Below the pieces are notes generated by a model. The model was given only the letters and a program-made list of their open reading frames with translations. It ran no database searches and was not told the DNA's origin. A stretch of 64,000 nucleotides of DNA, from contig CAZBXL010000006.1 of the NCBI GenBank assembly GCA_964495785.1, positions 1 through 64,000 on the forward strand. Direction: 5' to 3'. The position numbers and the translations under genes are program-made. This stretch comes from RFSX01 sp964495785 (lineage in GTDB: Bacteria > Bacteroidota > Bacteroidia > Chitinophagales > Saprospiraceae). Shown here one piece after another: positions 42,762-52,728 of the stretch (the stretch's first letter is position 1; each line of letters begins with the position of its first letter).

Positions 42762-43289
42762 TCAATGTAAGTTAGGCGATACTACTTTTTGTATTACCCA
42801 AACACAGAGTCCCGCTATACAAGCCTTTACTATTCCCATTTTCCAAAATGGAATCAGTCCATATTCTATAGCTTTAGCTGCATCCAACTTGACTGTTAGT
42901 TGTAACAAACCAAAAGCAAACAAAATAACTGTAGAGACGATCATCAATATGACGAGAGACATTAATTTACCTCTATCAATTTTCTCTACTATAAAAGATA
43001 TGAAAGTTCCTGCGAATACAAAACCAAAAAGAAATCCACCACTAGCCCCCAGCAGTTTACTATACCCAGAGCTACCATCTGCAAAAACCGGGGCTCCTAC
43101 AGCGCCAAGTATTAAATAACTAAGGAGACATAATAAAGACTCCTTGGGACTTAAAAATGCAGCAACTACAAATACAGCAAGACTTTGTAATGTGAATGGT
43201 ATTCCTGTGTCAGTAACTGGTATTGTAAAACTTGCGTAAGCTGATGCAATAATTATTATTAATCCTATAAAAATTTTATAGAAGTTCAT
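42762..43289 (-). CDS. bioY: BioY family biotin transporter
   Basis: BioY is the substrate-binding membrane component of the biotin ECF transporter and can work alone. The 175-aa protein has about six helices and the family blocks TDTGIPFTLQSLAVFVVAAFLSPKESLLCLLSYLILGAVGAPVFADGSSGYSKLLGASGGFLFGF. No EcfA/EcfT genes are nearby. It lies 81 bp downstream of the M1 aminopeptidase gene on the same strand. Confidence 0.92.
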   Translation of the reverse strand: MNFYKIFIGLIIIIASAYASFTIPVTDTGIPFTLQSLAVFVVAAFLSPKESLLCLLSYLILGAVGAPVFADGSSGYSKLLGASGGFLFGFVFAGTFISFIVEKIDRGKLMSLVILMIVSTVILFAFGLLQLTVKLDAAKAIEYGLIPFWKMGIVKACIAGLCVWVIQKVVSPNLH

Positions 43290-43370
43290 ATTTGATGACT
43301 ATTTTGATCTGAACTTCAGATTACATAATTCCTAATAAATAAAATAAACTGGACCAAATACTGAGTGCTA

Positions 43371-45956
43371 TTACGGACTTACAAAATCACTAAAGGCAGA
43401 CTTCAATCTTTGATCAGTTGTTGTGTTCACGATATTAGCAATAATCGATTTTAACTTATCTGATGCTTGATTTAAATCTGCATCGGTGCCTGTCTTATTT
43501 CTCTTATCTAATTCTATGGAGAAGTCTCTTATCATATTAGTGGCTGAGTATTTCTTAAAGTACATAGAAGACTCATCTGTAGCTAAGTTGCTAAGCGCTT
43601 GTGCAGACTCGAGCATCGCTTCTGGAGAAGCTTTCTTAGCAAGTTTTGAATAGTTGCCTGTGTAGCTAAAAAATTCAAACATGCCTACTTTGCTGATATT
43701 GTCATCAAAGAAAGCTAAGTACTTCTCATCTCCTGTCGAGGCATAGACATCTGCTATCGAAGAGATCATAGGTTCGTAATTACCTTTGAGCATTCTATCT
43801 GCTATCTTAATGGCTTCTTCTTTATCATTACTTTTAATAATCTTGAATGCTTCATTTTTAACTTTATATGAAGCATCGGTTGTCATGAGTTTTTGAGCCA
43901 CATCATAATCTTTAATTTTCTTTAGTGCAGAAGCTCGTATACCTGAATCTTCATCTGTCAGCGCCATTTGCTTTAGTAGATCCATATGTGCCTTAGAGTC
44001 TATCGCAGATAATCCTAAAGCTTTAATGTACTTAGAGTCATGGTTTGCAGCATCTAAGAATAGCTCATCATATTTTGCTTTGCCTTTCAGTTTCTTTAGC
44101 GCCTCCATCTTATCAACATACTCATCAGAGTACGTATACAAGTCGGCATATTCCTGATCTGTATATACTGTATTAATTACAGCAAGAAGATCATGCGTAC
44201 CATCTAACACTGCAACAGCAGGCATTTCTTCTCCTACAATATCGATTGTAATTTCTTGCTTACGTTCATCTATTGTATGAGCTATTGTTTCGACTTTTCC
44301 AGAAGGGTAATACAACCTGATATTAACTGGTAACTGAAATATGGCAGGGTTATCTTCTGGATCCTGTGTCTGTTCTATTGCAAAAAATACAGATTTAGAT
44401 TCTGCATCTATATTGTAATCTACTGTAAGGATAGGATGCCCTTGATCAAAAAACCATTGATTAAAAAACCAGTTAAGGTCTTCTCCCATAGTATCTTCAA
44501 AAGCCAAACGTAACTCATGTGCCTCGACATCAGAATAGGCGTTGTCATTCAGGTAGTTCTTAAGTGCAGCAAAAAAAGCATCATCTCCTACATAGCTTCT
44601 CAGCATGTGTACAATCAGTCCTCCTTTACTGTAACTATGAGCGTCAAACATCTCCTCCTTATTACCGTACTCAAAGTCAATTAAGTCATGCGTGCCTTGC
44701 TGTCCTGCAGACATAAGGTAAGCGTTCATGTCTTGCAATCTTTTTCTGTCAGCTGCCTCTGGACCATATTTATGTTCTTGCCACATGACCTCGCTATATG
44801 TAGCAAAGCCCTCATTCAATGTCAGATTAGACCAACTCTCACATGTAACTAAATCGCCAAACCAGTGGTGAAACATCTCATGAGCAACAATGTCATCATT
44901 ATTACCATCGAGTAATTCATCTGTATGTTTTTGTACGAACTCTCCAAAGACAACAGCTCCTGTATTTTCCATCGCTCCAGATACATAATCTCTGCAGACG
45001 ATCTGAGCATATTTATCCCATGGATATTTAAATCCTAACTTATCTGAAAAGAACTGAAGCATCTCCGGCGTATGTTCAAATATTTTCTCTGCATCTTTTT
45101 CGTAATCTTTCTCCACATAATACATCAGAGGAATATCTCCCCAAGAATCTTTAACCACAGCATACTCGCCTATACCTACCATAAATAAATATGGTGCATG
45201 AGGTTTATCTTGCTTCCAGTAGTCTGTACGTGTACCGTTAGGGTTTTTATTTGAAGAAATCAATTTTCCATTTGACAGTGTTTCATATTTATCATCTACT
45301 GTAATGTAGATTTCTTGGGTGCACCTTTCATTAGGTTTATCTATCGTAGGGAACCATCTCGAACTATTCTCAGTCTCTCCCTGCGTCCATATCTGTTGCG
45401 GTTTATTGGGATCTGAATTATTAGGATTTATAAAAAACAAACCTTTATCTGATGTAATCGCAGCACTGCCAGAAGAAGGTCCTTCATTAGGTTTAGCTGT
45501 ATAATCTATAATTATAGTATACTCTTCATCTTTGTTATATACCTTATCTAACTGTATCTCTAATTGCATCATGTCATAATCATACTCCAGCGACTTACCA
45601 TTCAGTGTGATGCTATTGATATCGAATACTTTAGCATCTAATAAAAGTATGTCCGTGTCATAGAAGTAGGGCTTCAGCTTTAAAGTAGCCACACCCAGCA
45701 CATGTTGCTGAGCCCAGTCAAATGAGACTTCTAACTTGGTATGTAATAGATCATGCCTTCTTGTTGCAGACGCATTATACACGGGTCTCATGTATGTAGG
45801 TAAGACATTAGGGTCATCCTTCTTAGCAGTGACGACCACTGTATCCAAGGTTCTCTCCTCCATAATCGGAGCCTCATATACGACGTCTTTGGTTGTCTTA
45901 CATGATACTATGAGTAATACGAAAATTATAAATATTGATTTGTAAAAACTATCCAT
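43371..45956 (-). CDS. M1 family metalloaminopeptidase, putative lipoprotein
   Basis: The 861-aa protein has a lipoprotein signal peptide (FIIFVLLIVSCKTTKD, lipobox before Cys), an M1 N-terminal beta domain, the exopeptidase motif GAMENTGAV, the zinc site HEMFHHWFGDLV with the third ligand Glu in NEGFATYSE, and a C-terminal helical HEAT-like region (from about residue 620, for example ALGLSAIDSKAHMDLLKQMAL). It trims N-terminal residues from peptides, probably in the periplasm. It follows a small lipoprotein gene by 19 bp. Confidence 0.93.
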   Translation of the reverse strand: MDSFYKSIFIIFVLLIVSCKTTKDVVYEAPIMEERTLDTVVVTAKKDDPNVLPTYMRPVYNASATRRHDLLHTKLEVSFDWAQQHVLGVATLKLKPYFYDTDILLLDAKVFDINSITLNGKSLEYDYDMMQLEIQLDKVYNKDEEYTIIIDYTAKPNEGPSSGSAAITSDKGLFFINPNNSDPNKPQQIWTQGETENSSRWFPTIDKPNERCTQEIYITVDDKYETLSNGKLISSNKNPNGTRTDYWKQDKPHAPYLFMVGIGEYAVVKDSWGDIPLMYYVEKDYEKDAEKIFEHTPEMLQFFSDKLGFKYPWDKYAQIVCRDYVSGAMENTGAVVFGEFVQKHTDELLDGNNDDIVAHEMFHHWFGDLVTCESWSNLTLNEGFATYSEVMWQEHKYGPEAADRKRLQDMNAYLMSAGQQGTHDLIDFEYGNKEEMFDAHSYSKGGLIVHMLRSYVGDDAFFAALKNYLNDNAYSDVEAHELRLAFEDTMGEDLNWFFNQWFFDQGHPILTVDYNIDAESKSVFFAIEQTQDPEDNPAIFQLPVNIRLYYPSGKVETIAHTIDERKQEITIDIVGEEMPAVAVLDGTHDLLAVINTVYTDQEYADLYTYSDEYVDKMEALKKLKGKAKYDELFLDAANHDSKYIKALGLSAIDSKAHMDLLKQMALTDEDSGIRASALKKIKDYDVAQKLMTTDASYKVKNEAFKIIKSNDKEEAIKIADRMLKGNYEPMISSIADVYASTGDEKYLAFFDDNISKVGMFEFFSYTGNYSKLAKKASPEAMLESAQALSNLATDESSMYFKKYSATNMIRDFSIELDKRNKTGTDADLNQASDKLKSIIANIVNTTTDQRLKSAFSDFVSP

Positions 45957-45975
45957 TCTGTATGAATTATATTTT

Positions 45976-46536
45976 TTAGTAATTATTTTTCTTTGCTTTC
46001 TCTAATAGAATCTCAACTATCTCAGTCTGATTATACTCTCTGAACATCGTTCTCCTTTCATCCCAGCTTACATCTAAAAGATTGATCAGATACTCAAAAA
46101 ACAAGTCTTCTGTGATGTCATTGAATACAAAAGCATCGTAGAAATAATTAAAGTTTTTTTCTAAAAGATCCTTATCATCTAAATATGTAATGTGAGCTAT
46201 AGGAATCACTGCCGATTTCTGTCCTACTTTCATAATGCTTGGATAACCATAAGTGTTTAGATATGCAGAAATTTTATCTGCTAAAACGAGGTCATCTGCT
46301 CTATTGTTAGATTTCAATTCTATGTATTCGTCAGAATTTCTGCCGTATGTATTCCATGCCTGGGTCTCTGACATACGATTATCTATATGCTTTTCAAATA
46401 TAGCTTCTAAGTATTCCTTCTTGTCATCATTACTTTTTAATGCATTTACTGCCTTCGTAATGTTTTCCATTCTTGCTTGATCTTCACTTTTACATGAGAT
46501 CAAAAAAATAAGACTTATGAGGATACTGTATTTCAT
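45976..46536 (-). CDS. Hypothetical lipoprotein, DUF6624-like
   Basis: The 186-aa protein has a lipoprotein signal (MKYSILISLIFLISCKSED) and a helical body. The segment LADKISAYLNTYGYPSIMKVGQKSAVIPIAHITYLDDKDLLEKNF resembles the DUF6624 core (helix, YGWP-type turn, VG, I-H pattern), a family of unknown function. Assignment is tentative. It starts directly after the terminator of the porP-ompA operon and is cotranscribed with the M1 aminopeptidase gene. Confidence 0.65.
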   Translation of the reverse strand: MKYSILISLIFLISCKSEDQARMENITKAVNALKSNDDKKEYLEAIFEKHIDNRMSETQAWNTYGRNSDEYIELKSNNRADDLVLADKISAYLNTYGYPSIMKVGQKSAVIPIAHITYLDDKDLLEKNFNYFYDAFVFNDITEDLFFEYLINLLDVSWDERRTMFREYNQTEIVEILLEKAKKNNY

Positions 46537-46539
46537 AAA

Positions 46540-46577
46540 TTAAAAATAGCCAACTGAGAAATTTTCCGTTGGCTATT
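46540..46577 (-). terminator. Intrinsic terminator of the porP-ompA operon
   Basis: On the minus strand AATAGCCAAC (46577-46568) pairs perfectly with GTTGGCTATT (46554-46545) over a 13-nt loop, and the T run continues past the stem (TTTTTAATTT). It ends transcripts from ompA and lies just 3 nt before the next ATG at 46536. Confidence 0.8.
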
Positions 46578-46601
46578 ATATAGATATTGTTTTTCTTCTA
46601 A

Positions 46602-48659
46602 TTATTCTCCGCTGTAATTTGATCTTTTGATCGTAATGGTATCTGGTCCTTCTATCATTTTGAATTCTGTACGTCTGTTAAATCTATGTTCGTCATCTGT
46701 ACATTTGACTCTATTCACACATCTATTGAGAATCTGTGTCTCTCCATACCCTACTGGTTTAATTCTATTTGGATTGATGCCTTTTTTCACTAACCATTTC
46801 TTAGCTGACTCTGCTCTACGTTGAGATAATTCTTTGTTGTAGCTATCCCGTCCTTGAGAGTCTGTATGTGATGATAACTCTATGACCATACTCGGATATT
46901 GATCCATTAAGTCCTTAAGCAACATCAAGTCTGGCTCAGAATCTTTTAAGATTTTATCATCATCAAAATCATAGTAGATATTATTTAATCTAAAGGTTTC
47001 ATTCTTTTCTACAATTGCTGTCTCTGATGGGTCTGGTTCTTCGACTTCTACTGGCTTTGGCTTAAGTGTAATTGTTTTATTTACAGTATAATTATCTAAT
47101 ATTCCTGCTGTATTAAAGTCTATGCTGTCAGGAAAGTAGCCCTCTCTCGTTATGACTGCTTTATAACTAAAATCAGAATCTAAAAGAAATTGAAACTCAT
47201 TGCCTAAGGCATTATACTTCATGTCCGTAGGATAGTTATACGGATCTGTAATGTTCTCTAACTTGATGGTAGCACCTTCTAACGGTTCATTGTTTTCGTT
47301 AGTCACTATCGCCAAGAGATCGATGACAATTTCTCTGATGCTGAATTCAAATATATCATCACAACAAGATTCACTTTTTAGTTTTTTCTTTTTTTCTGTC
47401 GGTCTGTTAGACACAATATATCCTCTATTACCTTCTGGAACAAAACTCGGATATAAGTCATCATAAGAAGAGTTATATCCCATACCCATATTTTCTGGTG
47501 TACTCCATTCTGTGCCATCCCATAGACTATAAAAAATGTCATACCCACCTATCGTCGGAAACCCATCAGAACTAAAATATAATGTACCATTAAAATAAAA
47601 TGGTGTGAGTTCGTCTTTCTTAGTATTAATCTTATCGCCTAAGTTAACAGGAGCAGAGAACTGTCCATCACCTAAGATATTAGAGTAGTAGATGTCCATG
47701 CCTCCTATACCCCCATCCATATCGGATACGAAATAGAGGACCGTTCTACCGAATAGCGATCCTACTGCAGGTTGCTTAGCTATCCAGTCTCCATTGACAG
47801 TAGGTAATTCTTCTGATGCACTCCATCCAGAATCTCTTTTGTAGCTAACCATTAGTTTAGAAGATGTTATTTCTGTACCCACTGTCTGGACTCTCGTATA
47901 ATACATCGTTCTACCATCCTCAGAAAACGCTAAGTGTGTATTGTGGAAGTCTTTTCTATTTACATTTTGCTTAAGTGGTTCTGCATCACTGAACTTACCA
48001 CTATCTTCTCTCTTTGCTAAGAAGATCTTAGCATGATAATCATCATCCTCTTCTTCTATTTCTATTATGTCTCTTCTATCAAGAGAACCGTAATAAAGCA
48101 TTCCGTCTGGATTTTCTCTTGGAGAATATTCTGCTGAGGCAGAGTTGACTTCTTTATCAAGAGGCTTAAAGGATGTCTCTATATTCGGTTCTAATCCTTG
48201 TACAATTGCGATACCATCTAACTCAAATCTTGCTTTGTTTTTAAGCTCTTCATTCGTTGAGTAAGTGAGTAGGTTATTAAATGCATTGATGGCCTTGTCG
48301 TATTTCGCTTGAGCTTTCAGAGCCATACCATAACCATATAGTAAGTCTACGTATACGAGATCGTCATCATTTTTGAGAACTCTTGCATAACCCTTTTCAG
48401 ATTTTTCGTAGTCTCTTAAGATGAAGTTGAGATCAGCAAGTTTGATAGCAAATTCTTTAACTTGTGGATTACCTCTGCTTCCTTTTCTTATATCATCGTA
48501 TGCTTTCTCGTACCACTCGAATGCACCAAGATAGTTTTCTTGTTCTTCTGCTTCTTGTGCAGCTTTTACTTTTTGCTCAAAAGTATTTTTAGTTATTGGT
48601 TGAGCTATAAGGGCACAACTGCTACATAGTATGGCTACTACAATGAGTGATTTCAACAT
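46602..48659 (-). CDS. OmpA-family protein with TPR, PD40 propeller and T9SS association (PorE-like)
   Basis: The product has a signal peptide (MLKSLIVVAILCSSCALIAQ), an N-terminal TPR region (to about 150), a WD40-like PD40 beta-propeller (repeats such as ARENPDGMLYYGSLDRRD, AFSEDGRTMYYTRV, LYFSSDGFPTIGGYDIFYS), a carboxypeptidase-regulatory-like domain (NNEPLEGATIKLENI), and a C-terminal OmpA peptidoglycan-binding domain (IYYDFDDDKILKDSE through SQRRAESAKKWLVKKGI). This is the layout of PorE/SprF-linked T9SS proteins. ATG 48686 is a possible alternative start. It follows porP by 39 bp and ends at an intrinsic terminator. Confidence 0.88.
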   Translation of the reverse strand: MLKSLIVVAILCSSCALIAQPITKNTFEQKVKAAQEAEEQENYLGAFEWYEKAYDDIRKGSRGNPQVKEFAIKLADLNFILRDYEKSEKGYARVLKNDDDLVYVDLLYGYGMALKAQAKYDKAINAFNNLLTYSTNEELKNKARFELDGIAIVQGLEPNIETSFKPLDKEVNSASAEYSPRENPDGMLYYGSLDRRDIIEIEEEDDDYHAKIFLAKREDSGKFSDAEPLKQNVNRKDFHNTHLAFSEDGRTMYYTRVQTVGTEITSSKLMVSYKRDSGWSASEELPTVNGDWIAKQPAVGSLFGRTVLYFVSDMDGGIGGMDIYYSNILGDGQFSAPVNLGDKINTKKDELTPFYFNGTLYFSSDGFPTIGGYDIFYSLWDGTEWSTPENMGMGYNSSYDDLYPSFVPEGNRGYIVSNRPTEKKKKLKSESCCDDIFEFSIREIVIDLLAIVTNENNEPLEGATIKLENITDPYNYPTDMKYNALGNEFQFLLDSDFSYKAVITREGYFPDSIDFNTAGILDNYTVNKTITLKPKPVEVEEPDPSETAIVEKNETFRLNNIYYDFDDDKILKDSEPDLMLLKDLMDQYPSMVIELSSHTDSQGRDSYNKELSQRRAESAKKWLVKKGINPNRIKPVGYGETQILNRCVNRVKCTDDEHRFNRRTEFKMIEGPDTITIKRSNYSGE

Positions 48660-48725
48660 GTATAAAAAGTTCTGTTGGTGTGTCATAATTCTAATGGTTT
48701 TTACAAAAAATACTCATAGCCAATT

Positions 48726-49805
48726 CTACAATCGTGGACAGACATACTTTGGTTTTACAACTGCTTTCTTCTCCCAGTTGATCACTTTGGTAGCGCCTAA
48801 TTCTATAGCTCCAAAAGTACCGTTAGCTTGGGTCAAACCTATGACGTTAGTATCGTATGTCAGTCCAAATCTCCAATCCTTCCAATCTGCTCCTAAAAAT
48901 ATTGGTATATCCATGTTGTCATTAACTCTCCATCCTATTCCACCATTGAGTGTAAAATCTTTCTCAGGATTTACTAAGTAAGAAATTAATCCTTGTAGTA
49001 ATAGAACGTTGGCATTAGCTGTACTCATATACAGAACTGTCGGATTTAGAACGACTCTATTTGATAGACTGACATAATACTGCGCAAAAACATTGAACCT
49101 TCTATCTAAATTCTGTCTCGTATTCACTCCTGGTATAGTATCCAATGCAGGATTACCTAATCTCGGACTTAGCAAGTGGTCAGTCGATATGCCTATTCTT
49201 AGGTCTGCTTTCTTACCTACCGGCGTTGTATACATGACACCTACCATGAAATCATTGGCACTCTGCTCGCTTGCTTCATCTACTTGAAGAGATTCTATAT
49301 CTTGACCAATTGTATTGTTATTAGACAATGAAAAAGGAGAACTAAAGAAGTTCTTATTCCCCAAGCTCGTTGTGTAAGATCCATATCTTGCTCCTAATGT
49401 AAATACTGACGTCTGGTCCTTATTAAGGCTTAGGTGATATGCTGCAGCTAATCCGGCAAAATTTCTATTGAACTTTCCTGCTCCCACAGTTGACCTTGAT
49501 ATATTAAGTCCTACAGAAATCCAATCAGTTTCTTTAAGTCCAAAAGGAAGACTACCATCTACAGCAATACTTAGATCATCAAATGAATTTCTACCTGTGT
49601 CGTTACCAGTGTTATTTCCATTAGCTACACCTGTTCCCTGGTTTCTACCTATCGCATTGACTCTCAGATTACCCAGAAAGGCACCTGTAAAAGCTGGATT
49701 GACTTCTACTGGAGCAAATTGCCAGTAAGTATTATGAAAATCCTGCGCTTGTGAGGCTAAGCTGAATATTGTAAATAATGTTATTGTAATGTACCTTAAT
49801 TTCAT
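48726..49805 (-). CDS. PorP/SprF-type T9SS outer membrane protein
   Basis: The 359-aa beta-barrel has a signal peptide (MKLRYITITLFTIFSLASQAQ) and the family hallmark QFAPVEVNPAFTGAFLGNLRVNAIGRNQ, followed by barrel strands and DWKDWRFGLTYDTN. PorP/SprF proteins help secrete or attach T9SS substrates. The gene is followed by an OmpA-family gene, the common pair. Unlike many pairs, no giant adhesin or gliding-motility protein is encoded upstream. Confidence 0.87.
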   Translation of the reverse strand: MKLRYITITLFTIFSLASQAQDFHNTYWQFAPVEVNPAFTGAFLGNLRVNAIGRNQGTGVANGNNTGNDTGRNSFDDLSIAVDGSLPFGLKETDWISVGLNISRSTVGAGKFNRNFAGLAAAYHLSLNKDQTSVFTLGARYGSYTTSLGNKNFFSSPFSLSNNNTIGQDIESLQVDEASEQSANDFMVGVMYTTPVGKKADLRIGISTDHLLSPRLGNPALDTIPGVNTRQNLDRRFNVFAQYYVSLSNRVVLNPTVLYMSTANANVLLLQGLISYLVNPEKDFTLNGGIGWRVNDNMDIPIFLGADWKDWRFGLTYDTNVIGLTQANGTFGAIELGATKVINWEKKAVVKPKYVCPRL

Positions 49806-50013
49806 AGGTATAGTTTAGCTTTTAATTTAGCTAAAATAGCTTATTCGGTATTGTTTATGAAATATACGCCTCAATATGATCGTCAAGTGTCCTAAAACGC
49901 AATACATATGCTCATAACTGTCCTGTGATGGCTTATAATGCTGTTTTTTAAGCATAAAGAACTTATCCCTATTTTGTAAAATCTTGATGTAGAATTAGTT
50001 CTACTTTTATTGT

Positions 50014-50991
50014 GTGAAAAAATATAATCTCATCTATTTATTTCTGCTGATAGGATTTAGTTATTCTATAGGTCAGATGGATAGCCTGTCTCAAGCTTAT
50101 CAGGAAGTAGATTATACTCAACGCAAGAAAACTTTATTATACGGTGTAGGATCAAGTTATATAGCAGGTTCTACAGGCTTGTACTTTGCTTGGTATAGGC
50201 AGAATCCTCAGTCCAGCTTTCATTTCTTTGACGATCGTCGTGAGTGGTTGGGCATGGATAAGCTCGGGCATATCTACTCAGGATACAATCAAGCTTTTAT
50301 CATGCATAAAGGGCTCAAGTGGGCCGGATATGAAGATAATAAAGCCTTACTCTATAGTGCATTAGTAGGTATAGGGTTTCAATCAACGATAGAAATTATG
50401 GATGGTTTCTCTTCTAAGTGGGGATTCTCCAATGCTGACTTTATTACTAATATCGTAGGTGTATCAGGATTTGTAATTCAAGACAAAATGTGGAAAGAAC
50501 AGCGACTCACTTTCAAAATGTCATATTGGCCCATCAGCTATCCTTCAGATATAATAAATTCTGAATCTCAACTTTTTTCATCTACTCTCAATGAAAGGGC
50601 TGATGACTTATATGGTTCAAGTGTAGGGAGATTCCTAAAAGACTATAATGGTCAGACGATATGGCTTAGTGTCAATGTCTCCTCATTCTTGAATAATAAC
50701 TTATGGCCAGAATGGCTCTCGTTAGCTATCGGATATAGCGGTCAGAACATGTACGGTGGGTTTGATAATCAATGGAGTATCAATGATGAATCATTCATAT
50801 TAGATCCCAAGCTTTATCCACGGTATGGACAGTTTGTGTTGGCATTGGATTACAACCTTACAGCGTTTAGATCTCAGAGTCCTTTTGTCAATACACTTCT
50901 TGACTTACTCAACCTTCTAAAATTTCCAGCTCCTGCAGTTCAGTATAATCGGATAGATGGGCTGAAGTTTAGTTTGCTATTTCTGAATTGA
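50014..50991 (+). CDS. DUF2279 (YfiM-like) family protein
   Basis: The 325-aa protein has a signal peptide (MKKYNLIYLFLLIGFSYSIG) and the DUF2279 core: FDDRREWLGMDKLGHIYSGYNQAFIMHKGLKWAGY, SALVGIGFQSTIEIMDGFSSKWGFSNADFITNIVGV. The conserved WLGMDKLGH / D-x3-N pattern suggests a membrane-associated enzyme-like protein, but no function is known. The start is GTG at 50014. A perfect hairpin GTAGAA-TTAG-TTCTAC (49989-50004) lies 9 nt upstream. Confidence 0.82.
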   Translation: MKKYNLIYLFLLIGFSYSIGQMDSLSQAYQEVDYTQRKKTLLYGVGSSYIAGSTGLYFAWYRQNPQSSFHFFDDRREWLGMDKLGHIYSGYNQAFIMHKGLKWAGYEDNKALLYSALVGIGFQSTIEIMDGFSSKWGFSNADFITNIVGVSGFVIQDKMWKEQRLTFKMSYWPISYPSDIINSESQLFSSTLNERADDLYGSSVGRFLKDYNGQTIWLSVNVSSFLNNNLWPEWLSLAIGYSGQNMYGGFDNQWSINDESFILDPKLYPRYGQFVLALDYNLTAFRSQSPFVNTLLDLLNLLKFPAPAVQYNRIDGLKFSLLFLN

Positions 50992-51061
50992 AAATACTCG
51001 TATGTTTATCAATAGCTATGAGATTATATTTTGTTATATCCTCAGAGCTGATCGATCCTCT

Positions 51062-52684
51062 TTACTTCACCACACCATCAACGATAATTCTATTTTCGCG
51101 ATTAGCTAAGTCCCATGCTAAGTGGAATATATGACGTCCTATAACTTCCATCTTATCAAACATAATCTTATCTACAGTATCTGTGGTTCTATGATAATCT
51201 TCGTGTACACCACTAAAGAAAAAGATGGCTGGAATACCTTTCTTAGCAAAATTATAATGATCTGATCTAAAGTAATATCTGTTAGGGTCATCTTCAGAAT
51301 TATATTTGTAATCCATTATAATCTGAGAATACTCATTATTCATCTCTTCATTTATTTTATGAAGGTCAGTGCTTAATCTATCAGATCCAATGACGTATAT
51401 ATACTCTGGATTATTAGCATATTTCTTATCTACTCTTCCGACCATATCTATGTTAACATTGGCGACCGTACTCTCTATGGGGAAGATTGGATTTTCAGCA
51501 TAGTATTCAGATCCTAATAGTCCTTTCTCTTCTCCTGTCACGAGAAGGCAAAGTATTGATCTTCGAGGACCATTACCTTCATTTTTAGCTTGTGTAAATG
51601 CCTCAGCTATCTCCAGGACTGTAGATGTACCTGAACCGTTATCATCAGCTCCATTATATACATCATTGCCTTTCTTACCTAAGTGATCATAGTGACCTGA
51701 AATAACAATTAATTCATCCTTCTTATCTGTCCCTTCTATATATCCCATGACATTATGTCCCTTAATAACTTCTAGACTTCTCTCAAAATTTATAGCCATA
51801 TCTGTGGATAGCTTGATGTCTTTGGCTTTGCCTCTTTTCTTATTTTTCTTTCTCCATCTTTTGATCTTTTTATCTTTCTTAGCTATGATGTCTTTAGCTA
51901 TTGTAGAGGAAATATAGATGTGATTAGCATATTCCTTATCTACCAATTCTCCATCCCCTAATTCTAATGAAGGTGACACAAGAAATCTTCTATTCTGATC
52001 TAAGAATTGTTTCAGTTGATCTTCTATGATGAGTACAGACTTCACACCCTTAGCCTGTGCTACGGCAAGTTTCTTCCATATATTACTTGTCCATTCTGAA
52101 GGTGCTTTTTGTCCTGTGATATATGAGATGCTATCCTTATTAAGTGGCTCACCTTTATTAATCATGATCACTTTTCCTCTTACATTATTGCCTTTATAAT
52201 CACTGTACTTTTCATCATCGATTCCATAACCTAAAAAGACAACTTCGTCTAAGTTGAGATTAGGCATATCCTCATTCATTGTAGCAAAGGTCATGTAATC
52301 CCATAGGTGCTTGTAGGTATTTCCATTTACAGTCATTTCGTTTTTAGCCCAGCCTGTTCTGTTAAAGGCAACGTTTTGGTAATAGCTGTTCTCGATTCCT
52401 ATTGCTGGCAATCCTAATGACCTGAAATAGTCTGCAATATATTTGGCTGCTTTATCATTCCCTGCTGTTCCTGTTTCTCTTCCTTCATATTCATCAGAGG
52501 CGAGAACGTGTAGGTGGTCAGATAATTTTTCCTTAGTTATTACAGCAGCATATTTGTTAGACAAATCTGTGCTATCGGTATTAAGTTCTATTGACTTATC
52601 TGGAGTAGATACAGAACTTATATATTGACCAAAACCAATGAAAGGAATTAAAAATACTACGAATAGAAATAAGAATTTATTCAT
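51062..52684 (-). CDS. M28 family zinc metallopeptidase with PA domain
   Basis: The 540-aa secreted peptidase has a signal peptide (MNKFLFLFVVFLIPFIGFGQ), an inserted protease-associated (PA) region (VFLGYGIDDEKYSDYKGNNVRGKVIMI), and the M28 metal ligands His in SGHYDHLG, Asp in NGADDNGSG, Glu-Glu in TGEEKGLLGSE, Asp in NIDMVGR and a late His in FRSDHYNFAKKGIPAIFF. It cleaves amino-terminal residues of peptides, probably in the periplasm. No T9SS sorting domain is visible. Confidence 0.92.
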   Translation of the reverse strand: MNKFLFLFVVFLIPFIGFGQYISSVSTPDKSIELNTDSTDLSNKYAAVITKEKLSDHLHVLASDEYEGRETGTAGNDKAAKYIADYFRSLGLPAIGIENSYYQNVAFNRTGWAKNEMTVNGNTYKHLWDYMTFATMNEDMPNLNLDEVVFLGYGIDDEKYSDYKGNNVRGKVIMINKGEPLNKDSISYITGQKAPSEWTSNIWKKLAVAQAKGVKSVLIIEDQLKQFLDQNRRFLVSPSLELGDGELVDKEYANHIYISSTIAKDIIAKKDKKIKRWRKKNKKRGKAKDIKLSTDMAINFERSLEVIKGHNVMGYIEGTDKKDELIVISGHYDHLGKKGNDVYNGADDNGSGTSTVLEIAEAFTQAKNEGNGPRRSILCLLVTGEEKGLLGSEYYAENPIFPIESTVANVNIDMVGRVDKKYANNPEYIYVIGSDRLSTDLHKINEEMNNEYSQIIMDYKYNSEDDPNRYYFRSDHYNFAKKGIPAIFFFSGVHEDYHRTTDTVDKIMFDKMEVIGRHIFHLAWDLANRENRIIVDGVVK

Positions 52685-52728
52685 TTGTTATATGAAATAA
52701 AGTGTACGTTAATAATAAGAATATACGT

